From assembly GCA_041584155.1 (NCBI GenBank), contig JBFHEL010000233.1, positions 1-6,689 of the forward strand: DNA of 6,689 bases. The letters run 5' to 3'. The stretch is from Saccharicrinis sp041584155. Its GTDB lineage: Bacteria > Bacteroidota > Bacteroidia > Bacteroidales > Marinilabiliaceae. Under the pieces are notes generated by a model, which ran no database searches, was not told the origin of the DNA, and saw nothing but the letters and a program-made list of their open reading frames with translations. This document shows, in pieces, positions 5,703 through 6,689 of the stretch (positions are counted from its first letter, which is position 1; the number at the start of each line of letters is the position of its first letter). Both the position numbers and the translations under genes were made by a program.

Positions 5703-6689
5703 GTTTGTTATAGTTTTGGTAAAATTCGCATAATTTTGTTTTAAACTTTTCAAGTGTTTCCTGCATACTCAAATACGATTCACCACCTGCAGCATTTCTA
5801 TGACCTCCTCCATTAAAGTTTAATTCAGAGAATTGATTCACAGGAAAATTGCCCCTTGAGCGAAAAGAACACTTTACCTTATCATCTTTTTCCATAAAGA
5901 AAGCAGATATATTGATCCCTTCGATACCCAATGGATAATTAACAAAGCCTTCTGTATCGCCGGGCTGGAAATGATGTTTCTCCAGCTCCCCTTTATCCAA
6001 CCACATATAAGCGGCGCCTTGCTCATGCATGAGAAACATTTTTTCGCCCAAAACATGCCCCAATAATTTCATTCTGCTAAAAGAATTACTGTGAAAAAGC
6101 AGTTGATGTATTTTATCCTTATCAATCTCTTTTCTCAATAACGCGGCAACTACCAGATAGGTATCGGGTTGAGAAGAATTGTAGCTTAAAGATCCTGTAT
6201 CGGTCATTATACCTGTATAAAAACATGATGCAGCTTCTTTATTCACATAAGGATGCAAATTTATTTTCGTGATGACTTGGTAAGCCAGTTCACATGTTGA
6301 AGATGAAGCTGGTACTGAGATCATAACATCAGCAATTGTTTCGGGAAAAGGATGATGGTCGATCATGATTTTAAAGGCGGATGACTCATCGATGAGCTCT
6401 TTCATGGCATCCAGCCTCTTGAGACTATTAAAATCCACAAAGATTAGCGTATCCGCTTCATGAATATATTCTTCGGCCCGTTCCTTTTCTTTTTCATAAT
6501 CAATAGTATTTTCAATACCCGGCATCCAGCTTAAAAAATTAGGATAAGCCGAGGGACATACTATTCGAACCTTTTTATTAATATTGTTTAATACGTGATA
6601 AAGCCCCAAGGATGATCCCATCGCATCCCCATCGGGGTTTAAATGAGGGATGATTACAATTTTTTTGGCTGTGCTTATAGCTGAATTAA
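5692..6689 (-). CDS. nrnA: DHH-family phosphoesterase, NrnA-type oligoribonuclease / pAp phosphatase (5' end beyond window)
   Basis: This is a Mn-dependent DHH/DHHA1 phosphoesterase of the NrnA type, which in characterised relatives degrades 2-5-nt RNA to mononucleotides and converts pAp to AMP in the cytoplasm. The frame is open to the right edge. ATG 6621 is not the true start, because the 22 codons before it encode the essential first motif (IIPHLNPDGDAMGSS), so the start lies a little outside the window. Other motifs, numbered from the first full codon in view (331 visible), are FVDFN (81-85), DHH (110-112, bases 6352-6360), TGIMTDTGS (158-166) and the DHHA1 substrate-binding GGGHRNAAGG (293-302). 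All key residues are present. The visible length is already close to the full size of NrnA proteins. It is the promoter-proximal visible gene of the operon, and its stop codon overlaps the start of the FKBP gene in another frame, suggesting translational coupling. Confidence 0.93.
   Translation of the reverse strand, partial: NSAISTAKKIVIIPHLNPDGDAMGSSLGLYHVLNNINKKVRIVCPSAYPNFLSWMPGIENTIDYEKEKERAEEYIHEADTLIFVDFNSLKRLDAMKELIDESSAFKIMIDHHPFPETIADVMISVPASSSTCELAYQVITKINLHPYVNKEAASCFYTGIMTDTGSLSYNSSQPDTYLVVAALLRKEIDKDKIHQLLFHSNSFSRMKLLGHVLGEKMFLMHEQGAAYMWLDKGELEKHHFQPGDTEGFVNYPLGIEGINISAFFMEKDDKVKCSFRSRGNFPVNQFSELNFNGGGHRNAAGGESYLSMQETLEKFKTKLCEFYQNYNKHEE

Noticed and set aside
5703..5753. Upstream ATG 5753 for the FKBP gene (193 residues)
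   Set aside because: It would bury the lipoprotein signal 17 residues inside the protein and extend the overlap with nrnA to 62 nt. ATG 5702 gives a standard N-terminal signal.
6619..6621. ATG 6621 as the start of nrnA
   Set aside because: The frame stays open to the window edge and the 22 preceding codons encode the conserved first DHH motif, so this methionine is internal.

Overview
The window reads as chromosomal DNA of a low-GC member of the Bacteroidota, probably Bacteroidales/Marinilabiliales-like (the order is a guess). The grounds are the AT-rich gene spacers, start codons mostly without Shine-Dalgarno sequences, a Bacteroidota-type promoter (TTG, 19 nt, TAnnTTTG) before the large carboxyltransferase gene, and a GldI-like FKBP lipoprotein encoded directly after an NrnA-type DHH phosphoesterase. 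There is no tRNA, rRNA, CRISPR array, insertion sequence or phage gene.

Layout. Positions 1-145 hold AT-rich DNA with small hairpins, one of which may end the hsp20 transcript. A small heat-shock protein gene (146-658, minus strand) has an unusually perfect AGGAGG ribosome-binding site. A 722-bp spacer (659-1380) follows; it holds two neighbouring hairpins and the promoter of the next gene, but no convincing gene. At 1381-3546 (plus strand) lies a biotin-dependent carboxyltransferase of the oxaloacetate decarboxylase alpha / pyruvate carboxylase B family. It carries two complete biotinyl domains in tandem, each with an intact EAMKMEN biotinylation motif. A strong hairpin terminator (3570-3608) separates it from a convergent three-gene minus-strand operon. 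In transcription order the operon is nrnA (5692 to beyond the right edge, 5' end cut off), the FKBP-type isomerase lipoprotein (5172-5702) and an M19-like dipeptidase/amidohydrolase (3675-5159). The first two genes overlap by 11 nt and the last two are 12 nt apart.

Function. The genes are mostly housekeeping: chaperoning, C3/C4 central carbon metabolism, nano-RNA/pAp turnover, envelope protein folding and dipeptide hydrolysis. I found no clear defence or mobile system. The observations most worth following are the doubled biotin carrier on a carboxyltransferase with no partner subunits beside it, the HxH in place of HxD in the M19-like metal site, and the strong Shine-Dalgarno on hsp20.
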